In this document: piece after piece, positions 5,875-11,907 of the stretch
Position numbering within the stretch: the stretch's first letter is position 1
Layout: the number at the start of each line of letters is the position of its first letter
NCBI GenBank assembly: GCA_039934475.1
Contig: JBDTMC010000238.1
Coordinates: forward strand, 1-11,907
Direction of reading: 5' to 3'
Length of the DNA stretch: 11,907 nt
Source of the DNA: JBDTMC01 sp039934475
GTDB taxonomy: Bacteria; Acidobacteriota; Terriglobia; Bryobacterales; Bryobacteraceae
Notes under the pieces: generated by a model
Database searches by the model: none
Told to the model about the DNA's origin: nothing
The model's input: only the letters and a program-made list of their open reading frames with translations
Made by a program: the position numbers and the translations under genes

Positions 5875-6967
5875 CAAGCCCATTGCCGTAGCCATGTCCG
5901 GTGGCGTCGATAGCTCAGCCGTTGCGGGCCTCATGAAGGAGCAGGGAATCCCCATCGTCGGCCTGACGATGCAGTTGTGGAACCAGCGGCGTCTACCCGA
6001 GCTCGCCGGTGAATCGGCCACCGGCCGTTGCTGTTCACTCGACGACGTCTACGACGCCCGCCATGTCGCCCAGCATCTCGGCATCCCCTATTACGTCGTG
6101 AACTTCGAGGAGCGCTTCGAAGAGCAGGTCGTGAAGCCCTTCGTCGACGAGTACCTCGCCGGCCGCACGCCCATTCCATGTACCCTTTGCAATAACTTCA
6201 TCAAGTTCGATCAGTTCCTGGAACTGGCCGCTGGCGTGGGCGCGGAGCGTGTCGCCACTGGCCACTATGCCCGTATCTCGCAGGACGAAATCACCGGCCG
6301 TTGGCAGCTTCGCAGAGGGCGTGATGAGGGCAAGGACCAGACGTATTTCCTCTTCGGTCTCACCCAGCACCAGCTCTCCAAGACCCTCTTCCCGTTGGGC
6401 CACCTCACCAAGCCCGAAGTGCGCGGACTGGCGCGCCAGATGGGACTGCCGGTGGCTGACAAGAACGATAGCCAGGAGATCTGCTTCGTTCCTAACGGCG
6501 ATTACGCGGCGTTCATCGATGCCTATTTCCGAGAGCGCGGTATTGATCGCCAGCAGACTCACGGCGAGATTGTAGATACCGAAGGCCGCGTCCTTGGCGA
6601 GCACGACGGTGTCCATCACTTCACCGTCGGGCAGCGCAAGGGCATTCGCGTCGCCCGCTCGGAGCCGCTGTACGTGATTGAAACACAGCCCTCCACGCAG
6701 CGCGTCGTCGTGGGCCACAACACGGACTTGTTACGCGCCACGCTCACCGCGCGCGACGTGAATTGGGTCTCCATTGCCCAACCGCCCCAGCCCATTCGGG
6801 CGTCGGTGAAGATTCGTAACAAGCACGCCGCGGCCGCCGCCACGCTAACCGCAACTAACGACGGTGTTCATGTGCGATTCGACGAGCCCCAGCGCGCCAT
6901 CACGCCTGGCCAAGCTGCTGTCTTCTACGAGGGCGACCTTGTACTCGGCGGCGGCTGGATAGAATAG
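5864..6967 (+). CDS. mnmA: tRNA-specific 2-thiouridylase MnmA
   Basis: This 367-residue protein is full length for MnmA. The ATP-pyrophosphatase P-loop SGGVDSS is at 12-18. The family catalytic cysteines are Cys109 (CTLCN at 106-110) and Cys207 (DSQEICF at 202-208). Other conserved stretches are ATGHYAR at 131-137, GKDQTYFL at 156-163 and FTVGQRKG at 253-260, followed by the C-terminal barrel. MnmA adenylates C2 of U34 in Lys, Glu and Gln tRNAs and inserts sulfur, improving codon reading. The sulfur donor is probably the desulfurase encoded immediately upstream, whose gene overlaps this one. E. coli MnmA has Asp at the position of Cys106, so here there is a C-x2-C plus Cys207 arrangement, and there is an additional Cys56-Cys57 pair (GRCCSLDD). 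That could bear on iron-sulfur binding or on the persulfide route. The next gene begins 4 bp after the stop. Confidence 0.96.
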   Translation: MPDNKPIAVAMSGGVDSSAVAGLMKEQGIPIVGLTMQLWNQRRLPELAGESATGRCCSLDDVYDARHVAQHLGIPYYVVNFEERFEEQVVKPFVDEYLAGRTPIPCTLCNNFIKFDQFLELAAGVGAERVATGHYARISQDEITGRWQLRRGRDEGKDQTYFLFGLTQHQLSKTLFPLGHLTKPEVRGLARQMGLPVADKNDSQEICFVPNGDYAAFIDAYFRERGIDRQQTHGEIVDTEGRVLGEHDGVHHFTVGQRKGIRVARSEPLYVIETQPSTQRVVVGHNTDLLRATLTARDVNWVSIAQPPQPIRASVKIRNKHAAAAATLTATNDGVHVRFDEPQRAITPGQAAVFYEGDLVLGGGWIE

Positions 6968-6971
6968 CAGC

Positions 6972-7871
6972 TTGCGCCAACGATCCCGCCTGCGGAATGC
7001 GGCCGAATACGCGGCTGCGCGCTTCCTCCTCGCCACCTTGGCGTTGCTGCCGTTCTCCGCGGCCCTCTCGCTGGCGAAGCGGTATGTCGGCCTGCTCGAC
7101 CGTCTCGCTCCCAAACTGCGCCGCACGGCATTTCGTAATCTCGAATATGCGTGGCCCGATCTTCCGCAGGAACGCCGCGAACAGATTGTGAATGGAGTCT
7201 TCACTTCCATCGCGCGCCTGCTTGCCGTGATGGCTCGCTTCCCCCGCATTCACACAGCTAATGTCGGCCAGTGGATCCGTTACGAAGGCTTCCACCACTT
7301 CGAAGAGGCTCTCCTCCGTGGCAAGGGCGTGCTGTTCGCCACGGCGCATCTAGGCAACTGGGAGCTCAGCGCCTTCGCCCATGCCCTGATGGCCGCGCCG
7401 ATGCATGTGGTGACGCGTCCTCTCGATAACCCGCTCCTTGAAGACCTCGCCGTCGAATACCGTTCGCTTTCGGGTAACACCATCATTGGCAAGAAGGATT
7501 TCGTCCGCGGCATCCTCCGTGCACTCCACAGTAACCAGGCTGTGGGAATCCTCATCGATCAAAACGCCGGCCTCGATGACGGCGTGTTCGTCGATTTCTT
7601 CGGTCACAAAGCCTCCACCAGTCCCAGCTTCGCCAAGCTCGCTGCCCGCACCGGCGCGACTATCATTCCGGGTTACGCCGTTTGGCATGAGGACGAAGGA
7701 CGCTACGTCCTTCATTTCGACACTCCCATTGCCATGTCCGGCGACGCCCTTGTTGACACCCAGCGCCTGCAATCGCATTTGGAATCGGTGATCCGCCGCT
7801 ATCCCGATCAGTGGCTCTGGATCCACCGTCGCTGGAAGACCCGTCCTGCCGGCGAAGATCCCGTATACTAG
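6972..7871 (+). CDS. Lysophospholipid acyltransferase, LpxL/HtrB family (lipid A-type acyltransferase)
   Basis: This 299-residue protein belongs to the LpxL/LpxM/HtrB acyltransferases. The catalytic H-x4-E motif is His126-LGNW-Glu131 within FATAHLGNWE. Other family marks are FRNLEYAWPDL at 54-64, IDQNAG at 195-200, GVFVDFFGHKASTSP at 204-218 and a WLWIHRRWKTRP ending at 281-292. A hydrophobic N-terminal helix (FLLATLALLPFSAALSL, about 18-34) would anchor it to the inner membrane. In proteobacteria the family adds secondary acyl chains to lipid A; in other phyla members also acylate other glycolipids or phospholipids, so the exact acceptor here is uncertain. It implies an outer-membrane organism. 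The start is TTG at 6972, four bases after the mnmA stop; it is supported by the family-like MRQRSRLRNAAEYAAAR opening and by the absence of an in-frame ATG nearby. The glycosyltransferase gene follows after 16 bp. Confidence 0.87.
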   Translation: MRQRSRLRNAAEYAAARFLLATLALLPFSAALSLAKRYVGLLDRLAPKLRRTAFRNLEYAWPDLPQERREQIVNGVFTSIARLLAVMARFPRIHTANVGQWIRYEGFHHFEEALLRGKGVLFATAHLGNWELSAFAHALMAAPMHVVTRPLDNPLLEDLAVEYRSLSGNTIIGKKDFVRGILRALHSNQAVGILIDQNAGLDDGVFVDFFGHKASTSPSFAKLAARTGATIIPGYAVWHEDEGRYVLHFDTPIAMSGDALVDTQRLQSHLESVIRRYPDQWLWIHRRWKTRPAGEDPVY

Positions 7872-7873
7872 TC

Positions 7874-7878
7874 GAGGA
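7874..7878 (+). promoter_or_regulatory. Shine-Dalgarno site (GAGGA) deciding the GTG start of the glycosyltransferase
   Basis: GAGGA lies 9 nt upstream of the GTG at 7888, directly after the acyltransferase stop. It supports GTG as the start of the glycosyltransferase, where the frame begins MSSPPRVAFFADSF. Confidence 0.65.
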
Positions 7879-7887
7879 CACCCCTCT

Positions 7888-9066
7888 GTGAGCTCTCCTC
7901 CTCGTGTTGCGTTCTTTGCTGACTCTTTCCACGACGTCAACGGAGCTGCGCGCACATGCCGTGAATTTGAGGCTTTCGCCCGCCGCCGCAACTATCCGTT
8001 TCTAAGTGTTCATGCCGGACCACAACAGCGTTTGGAACAGCAGGGTGAGATGCGTGTTCTGGAGATGCGCCGCAGTAAGTTGTCCATAGCTCTGGATGCC
8101 GATCTGCGCTTCGATCCCCTTTTATTGCTCATGCGTCAGGAAGTAGTGCGGCAGGTTCGGGAGTTCAAGCCCGATATCGTACATCTCACCAGCCCGGGAG
8201 ACTTTGGCATCCTCGGCGCGATTGCTGCGGATGCGTTACGCGTGCCCCTCGCATTGGCCTGGCACACTAATATCCATGAATTCGCTGCTCGCCGTGTCCA
8301 CAGCGCGTTGCGCTTTCTCCCCTCTCGTCTGAGTGACCGGGTGTCATGGAATGTCGAGAAGCTAGTCCTGAACTTCTCACTCTGGTTCTACGGCCGTGGA
8401 TCCGTCTTGTTTGCACCGAATCAGGAGTTGATCGACTTACTCCACAACGGCACCGACGTGCCCACCGTCCTCATGGAGCGGGGTATCGACACGCATATCT
8501 TCTCGCCTCAGCACCGTACTCGCACCGACGACGACTTTGTTATGGGCTTCGTTGGCCGTCTCCAGCCCGAGAAGAATGTTCGCCTTCTCGCCGAGTTGGA
8601 AGAGAGCCTTCTGAACGCCGGCTACGCCCACTTCCGTTTTCTACTGGTGGGCCGCGGTGATGAGCGTCCGTGGCTGGAAGCGAAGTTGAAGCATGCGGAA
8701 TTCACCGGCGTTCTTAGCGGGAAGGCACTCTCTGAGGCGTACGCAAATATGGACCTGTTTGTGTTCCCCTCGCAAACGGATACCTTCGGTAATGTAATTC
8801 AAGAAGCGGCTGCGTCCGGTGTTCCCTCCGTGGTCACCAATTCCGGTGGGCCCAAATTCCTCATCAATCATGGCGTCGACGGCTTTGTCGCGCGCAACAA
8901 TGAAGAGTTCTGTTCCTATGTCGCCACGATACTCGCCGACCGCGCGCTCCAGAAACGCTTTAGCATTGCCGCGCGGCTGAAGAGTCTGCATAACTCCTGG
9001 GATTGCGTGTTTGAAGGCGTCTACGAAGGGTACGAGCAAGTGCTCGGCCGTGCCACCGTCGCATGA
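7888..9066 (+). CDS. Glycosyltransferase family 4 (GT-B fold)
   Basis: This 392-residue protein has the two Rossmann domains of a GT4 retaining glycosyltransferase. The acceptor domain opens with RVAFFADSFHDVNGAART at 6-23, including the glycine-containing loop, followed by DIVHLTSPGDFG at 96-107 and AWHTNIHEF at 124-132. The donor domain begins at GFVGRLQPEKN (220-230) and contains LLVGRGDE at 252-259 and FPSQTDTFGNVIQEA at 293-307. Glu306 fits the second acidic residue of the E-x7-E signature; the first is Asp298 rather than Glu. GANP-type sugar-nucleotide specificity cannot be read from the sequence. Close-looking relatives include mannosyl- and glucosyltransferases acting on membrane lipids, and its place between an LpxL-like acyltransferase and a MATE transporter supports a lipid or envelope acceptor. 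The start is GTG, with a GAGGA site 9 nt upstream. Its stop overlaps the MATE start as ATGA. Confidence 0.88.
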   Translation: MSSPPRVAFFADSFHDVNGAARTCREFEAFARRRNYPFLSVHAGPQQRLEQQGEMRVLEMRRSKLSIALDADLRFDPLLLLMRQEVVRQVREFKPDIVHLTSPGDFGILGAIAADALRVPLALAWHTNIHEFAARRVHSALRFLPSRLSDRVSWNVEKLVLNFSLWFYGRGSVLFAPNQELIDLLHNGTDVPTVLMERGIDTHIFSPQHRTRTDDDFVMGFVGRLQPEKNVRLLAELEESLLNAGYAHFRFLLVGRGDERPWLEAKLKHAEFTGVLSGKALSEAYANMDLFVFPSQTDTFGNVIQEAAASGVPSVVTNSGGPKFLINHGVDGFVARNNEEFCSYVATILADRALQKRFSIAARLKSLHNSWDCVFEGVYEGYEQVLGRATVA

Positions 9067-10418
9067 TGACTGTCGCCGCCTTCAAGCAGGAGTGGCGTCC
9101 GATGTTGCATCTGGCCGGGCCGGTGGTGCTGGCGGAGCTCGCCTGGATGGCCATGAGCATCATCGACACCCTGATGGTGGGACGCTTAGGGCCGGCGGCG
9201 ATCGGCGCCGTGGGGCTCGGCAGCGTTCTCTACTTCACCGTGGCGATGCTCGGAATGGGAACGCTGCTCGGTCTGGACACTCTCGTCTCGCATGCCTTCG
9301 GCGCCAATCGTCTCGATGAGTGTAACCGCTCGCTGCTCCACGGCGTGTATCTCAGTCTGTTGCTCACGCCGGTGCTGATGGGCCTGGTGTGGCTCTCCAT
9401 TCCGTTGATCGAGCGGTTCGGAATTCATCCCCAGGTCTTGGTTCAGACGATTCCGTTTCTCAAGGCCCTTACCTGGGGCACGCTGCCGCTGCTGCTCTAC
9501 GCCTCGTTCCGGCGCTACCTGCAAGCCATCAATGCCGTGCGCCCTGTCATGTTCGTCCTTATCACCGCGAACCTGGTGAACCTGGTTGGCAACTGGGCAT
9601 TGATCTATGGCCACCTTGGGTTCCGTGCCTCGGGTGCGGAAGGTTCTGGTTGGTCTACCTGCTGGGCCCGCGTGTATATGGCTGGCGTACTCATTGTTTA
9701 TGCCATCCTGCATGACCGGCAGCAGGGTATGGGACTGTTTCACATGAGCTTCCGGTTCGATAGCCACTTGTTTCGCCGGCTGGTGAGTCTCGGTTTGCCG
9801 GCGTCCTTGCAGCTAGTTCTGGAGCTTGGAGTTTTTGGCGCGGTGACCGCGCTGGCCGCGCGTACCGACCCGGCATCGCTGGCCGCGCACCAGATCGCGC
9901 TGAACGCTGCCAGCGTCACCTACATGGTGCCGCTTGGGGTTTCGGCGGCCGGCGCCGTGCGCGTTGGTCAAGCGCTCGGCCGGGGCGATGCCATGGCCGC
10001 CTCGCGCGCCGGGTACACGGCACTGATTTTCGGCGGAGGGTTCATGGCGCTGATGGGAGTGCTCTTCCTGGTCTTTCCGAAACTCATCTTCCGCCCGTTC
10101 ACGGCTGACCCGGTAGTGATCGCGACGGGCATCTCCATCCTCTTTTTCGCCGCGCTGTTCCAGTTATTTGACGGCCTGCAAGTAGTCGCCACCGGCATTC
10201 TGCGCGGCGCCGGGAACACACGCACGCCGATGCTCACCAACCTCTTCGGCTACTGGTTTTTCGGGCTCCCCGCCGGCTACGCCCTTGCGTTTTACGCCGG
10301 CTGGGGAGTGAAAGGACTGTGGGCGGGACTCAGCATTGGCCTTGCCGCCGTCGGACTCTTCTTGCTGATGGTGTGGGTCCGCACCATCGGTCGCATCCGC
10401 GCTGCTACTTCTCAGTAA
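9063..10418 (+). CDS. MATE family efflux transporter, NorM-type
   Basis: This 451-residue protein has about twelve hydrophobic segments in two homologous halves, the usual MATE plan. Family motifs include LAELAWMAMSIIDTLMVGRLG at 23-43 in helix 1 and YMVPLGVSAAGAVRVGQALG at 287-306 in helix 8. The acidic residues that bind the coupling cation in Vibrio NorM (Asp36, Glu255, Asp371) have counterparts here at Asp35, Glu254 (LELGVF) and Asp370 (LFDGLQ), so Na+- or H+-coupled export of cationic compounds is likely. The start could be the ATG at 9063, overlapping the glycosyltransferase stop as ATGA, or the adjacent ATG at 9066. No Shine-Dalgarno site stands out, which fits translational coupling. 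Its position after lipid-acylation and glycosylation genes leaves open a lipid-related substrate, since the wider MOP superfamily includes flippases. The last 14 bp overlap the convergent pgk gene. Confidence 0.93.
   Translation: MMTVAAFKQEWRPMLHLAGPVVLAELAWMAMSIIDTLMVGRLGPAAIGAVGLGSVLYFTVAMLGMGTLLGLDTLVSHAFGANRLDECNRSLLHGVYLSLLLTPVLMGLVWLSIPLIERFGIHPQVLVQTIPFLKALTWGTLPLLLYASFRRYLQAINAVRPVMFVLITANLVNLVGNWALIYGHLGFRASGAEGSGWSTCWARVYMAGVLIVYAILHDRQQGMGLFHMSFRFDSHLFRRLVSLGLPASLQLVLELGVFGAVTALAARTDPASLAAHQIALNAASVTYMVPLGVSAAGAVRVGQALGRGDAMAASRAGYTALIFGGGFMALMGVLFLVFPKLIFRPFTADPVVIATGISILFFAALFQLFDGLQVVATGILRGAGNTRTPMLTNLFGYWFFGLPAGYALAFYAGWGVKGLWAGLSIGLAAVGLFLLMVWVRTIGRIRAATSQ
10364..10391. terminator. 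Candidate hairpin just beyond the pgk stop, inside the end of the MATE gene
   Basis: Positions 10364-10375 pair with 10380-10391 around a GGTC loop: about 12 pairs on the plus strand, three of them wobbles. On the minus strand those wobbles become mismatches, leaving a continuous 7-bp core (10367-10373 with 10382-10388) plus an inner GC pair. It lies 13 nt past the pgk stop, a suitable place for pgk transcript termination, but no T tract follows on the minus strand. On the plus strand it is within the last MATE codons. It may be a structured mRNA end rather than a true intrinsic terminator. Confidence 0.35.
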
Positions 10419-11574
10419 GAGCAACAACGCCGGGCAGTTCCATGCCTGCAAGAAACTCCAGCGAAGCGCCGCCGCCGGTGGAGATATGCGAGATCTTATC
10501 GGCCACGCCAGCTTGCTTCACGGCCTTCTCAGAATCGCCGCCGCCGACTACCGAAAGAGCGCCGGATTCGGCGACAGCCTTGCCAATCGCCACCGTACCT
10601 ACATCGAATGGCGGTTTTTCAAACACACCCATCGGACCGTTCCAGATGATGGTCTTGGCGCCGCGCAGGACGTTGGAGAAGATCTCAATCGACTTCGGGC
10701 CGATATCCAGACCCATCATGCCGTCGGGAATTGTCGTCACGACTTCGTTAGGCGCATGCTCGCGGAACTCGGCCGAAACCACGTGATCTACCGGCAGCAA
10801 CAAGCGGTCGCCGGCCTTCTCCATGAGGTGTCGCGCCAACTCCAGCTTGTCGTCTTCCACCAGGCTCTTACCTGTTGGTTCGCCCTTCGCCTTCATAAAC
10901 GTGTACGCCATCGCGCCGCCGATGAGGACCTTATCGGCGAACTTCATGAGATTCTCAATCACCTCAATCTTGTCAGACACCTTAGCGCCGCCAAGAATGG
11001 CGACGGCCGGCCGCGGCGGGTTCTGCGTGGCCTTGAACAGATACTCGAGTTCCTTGTCCATCAAGAGGCCGGCGGCGGCCTGCGGCATAAATTTGATCAT
11101 GCCGACCGTGGAAGCATGCGCACGGTGCGCGGTCCCGAACGCGTCGTTCACATAAAGATCGGCGAGACTCGCCAGTTGCTTCGCGAAGGCGGGATCGTTT
11201 CCTTCTTCTTCCTTATGGAAACGGAGGTTTTCAAGCAGCAGGATTTCGCCGGGCTTCGGCTTTAGCGCTTCCACTGCGGGACCAACGCAATCGGGCGCCA
11301 TCACGACGGGACGGCCCAGCAATTCGGAGAGCCGAGCGGCAACGGGCTTCAGGCTCATTTCTGGATTCGGCTTGCCCTTCGGCCGGCCCAGGTGGCTGGC
11401 CAGAATCAGCGCCGCGCCTTGATCGAGAGCGTACTTAATAGACGGAAGCGACGCCTTGATGCGCTTGTCGCTGGTGATCTCCTGCCCGCCCGGCGCGAGG
11501 GGAACATTGAAGTCAACCCGCATGAACAGGACTTTGTCCTTCAAACTCAAATCACGAATGGATAATTTAGCCAT
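10405..11574 (-). CDS. pgk: Phosphoglycerate kinase
   Basis: This 389-residue glycolytic enzyme transfers phosphate between 1,3-bisphosphoglycerate and ADP in the cytoplasm. Every family landmark is present: RVDFNVP at 19-25, substrate-binding Arg38, SHLGRP at 60-65, ENLRFH at 115-120, NDAFGTAHR at 143-151, the GGAKVSDK nucleotide-site loop at 195-202, WNGPMGVFE at 311-319, GGGDS at 344-348 and STGGGASLE at 365-373. The length is normal for bacteria. The ATG at 11574 (MAKLSIRDL) was chosen over an upstream extension because the family begins there and an AGAGG site precedes it. The gene is downstream of an M20 peptidase with 7 bp between them, rather than next to gap or tpi, as would be more usual; gap could lie outside the window. 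Its 3' end overlaps the convergent MATE gene by 14 bp. Confidence 0.98.
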   Translation of the reverse strand: MAKLSIRDLSLKDKVLFMRVDFNVPLAPGGQEITSDKRIKASLPSIKYALDQGAALILASHLGRPKGKPNPEMSLKPVAARLSELLGRPVVMAPDCVGPAVEALKPKPGEILLLENLRFHKEEEGNDPAFAKQLASLADLYVNDAFGTAHRAHASTVGMIKFMPQAAAGLLMDKELEYLFKATQNPPRPAVAILGGAKVSDKIEVIENLMKFADKVLIGGAMAYTFMKAKGEPTGKSLVEDDKLELARHLMEKAGDRLLLPVDHVVSAEFREHAPNEVVTTIPDGMMGLDIGPKSIEIFSNVLRGAKTIIWNGPMGVFEKPPFDVGTVAIGKAVAESGALSVVGGGDSEKAVKQAGVADKISHISTGGGASLEFLAGMELPGVVALTEK

Positions 11575-11578
11575 AAGA

Positions 11579-11583
11579 CCTCT
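11579..11583 (-). promoter_or_regulatory. Shine-Dalgarno site (AGAGG) for pgk overlapping the M20 peptidase stop
   Basis: On the minus strand TTTTAGAGG contains both the TAG stop of the peptidase (11584-11582) and the AGAGG ribosome site of pgk, with 4 nt before the ATG. It fixes the pgk start and implies that terminating ribosomes sit on the pgk initiation site, so the two genes are probably translationally coupled. Confidence 0.65.
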
Positions 11584-11907
11584 AAAACTCTGATCGTAGC
11601 ACGTCGAACATAACCCGAATTCCTTGTAAGAAGCTTGTAACCGGGATGCGTTCCTCGTCACTGTGCATGGTGGCTACAGTGGCTGCATCCAGCAACATGG
11701 GATTGAATCCATAGGCGATCACGCCACGCTTGCGAAGCTTCACGGAATCGGTTCCAAAGGGTACCAGCATGGGGGTTACCACCGCTTCCGGATATTGATT
11801 CCCAATGGCCTTTCGCATGGCTTCAAACAGCGGAGTGTTGGTGGGACTTGGGCCCACATCCACGGGCTTGGAAAGGCTTTCCACGGCCACCTGCGGATCA
11901 TTGATGC
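11582..11907 (-). CDS. M20 family metallopeptidase, C-terminal fragment
   Basis: The last 108 codons of this gene enter from the right edge; the start and catalytic N-terminus are outside the window. The fragment opens INDPQVAVE and continues with GPSPTNTPLFEAMRKAI, which resembles the end of the dimerisation lid and the return to the catalytic domain of M20 peptidases (ArgE/DapE/ACY1/CPG2 group). It then has PMLVPFGTDSVKLRKRG, and MHSDEERIPVTSFLQGIRVMFDVL near the end. The His in MHSDEER corresponds to the conserved late zinc-ligand histidine of the family (often HGxDE). Members hydrolyse amide bonds of N-acyl amino acids or small peptides using two zinc ions. The substrate cannot be told from the C-terminus; the GTDS stretch is reminiscent of carboxypeptidase S-like members. 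pgk follows after 7 bp. Confidence 0.8.
   Translation of the reverse strand, partial: INDPQVAVESLSKPVDVGPSPTNTPLFEAMRKAIGNQYPEAVVTPMLVPFGTDSVKLRKRGVIAYGFNPMLLDAATVATMHSDEERIPVTSFLQGIRVMFDVLRSEF

Noticed and set aside
7864..7869. TATACT, a near-consensus -10 hexamer just before the glycosyltransferase
   Set aside because: No -35 match lies 15-19 bp upstream, and the predicted start would fall inside the ribosome site, so an internal promoter is not supported.
10486..11265. A 259-codon plus-strand frame inside pgk
   Set aside because: It is antisense to a gene with every phosphoglycerate kinase motif and has a shadow-like His/Arg/Leu composition.

Overview
This is a dense, high-GC (roughly 60% by eye) bacterial chromosomal segment. 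It holds ten complete genes and two more cut by the window edges. The largest gene-free gap is 87 bp, and there is no tRNA, rRNA, CRISPR array, insertion sequence or phage gene. The gene content and protein style suggest a Gram-negative, outer-membrane-bearing soil-type bacterium: an LpxL-type lipid A acyltransferase, a cobalamin-domain-free homocysteine methyltransferase/MTHFR fusion, and a Cys-rich MnmA. My best guess is Acidobacteriota, near Solibacter/Bryobacter. That placement is inference from sequence style, not a database result.

Layout. (1) 1-2015, minus strand: a homocysteine methyltransferase/methylenetetrahydrofolate reductase fusion, followed 36 bp later by the N-terminus of a threonylcarbamoyl-AMP synthase that runs off the left edge. 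(2) 2103-3101, plus strand: a NodB-type polysaccharide deacetylase, divergent from the fusion gene across an 87-bp promoter region. (3) 3102-4706, minus strand: a SAM hydroxide adenosyltransferase followed by mutM, 6 bp apart. The mutM stop codon abuts the deacetylase stop codon tail to tail. (4) 4729-10418, plus strand: a five-gene operon-like run made of a cysteine desulfurase, mnmA, an LpxL-like acyltransferase, a GT4 glycosyltransferase and a NorM-type MATE transporter. Junctions are an 11-bp overlap, a 4-bp gap, a 16-bp gap and an ATGA overlap. (5) 10405-11907, minus strand: the C-terminus of an M20 peptidase entering from the right edge, then phosphoglycerate kinase. The pgk 3' end overlaps the MATE gene by 14 bp.

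How the genes work together. The desulfurase and MnmA form an evident sulfur-relay pair for 2-thiouridine at tRNA position 34. The next three genes look like envelope functions (lipid acylation, glycosylation, export), so the run joins translation-quality genes to cell-surface genes. The fusion enzyme makes methyl-folate and methionine, while the SAM hydroxide adenosyltransferase returns methionine from SAM, but their proximity alone does not prove linkage.

No novel defence or mobile system is visible. The points worth a second look are at residue or junction level: a MutM with altered lesion-recognition residues, a MnmA with an extra cysteine in the catalytic/cluster loop, a 22-bp divergent start region without Shine-Dalgarno sites, and two convergent gene ends without spacers but with hairpins over or beside them.
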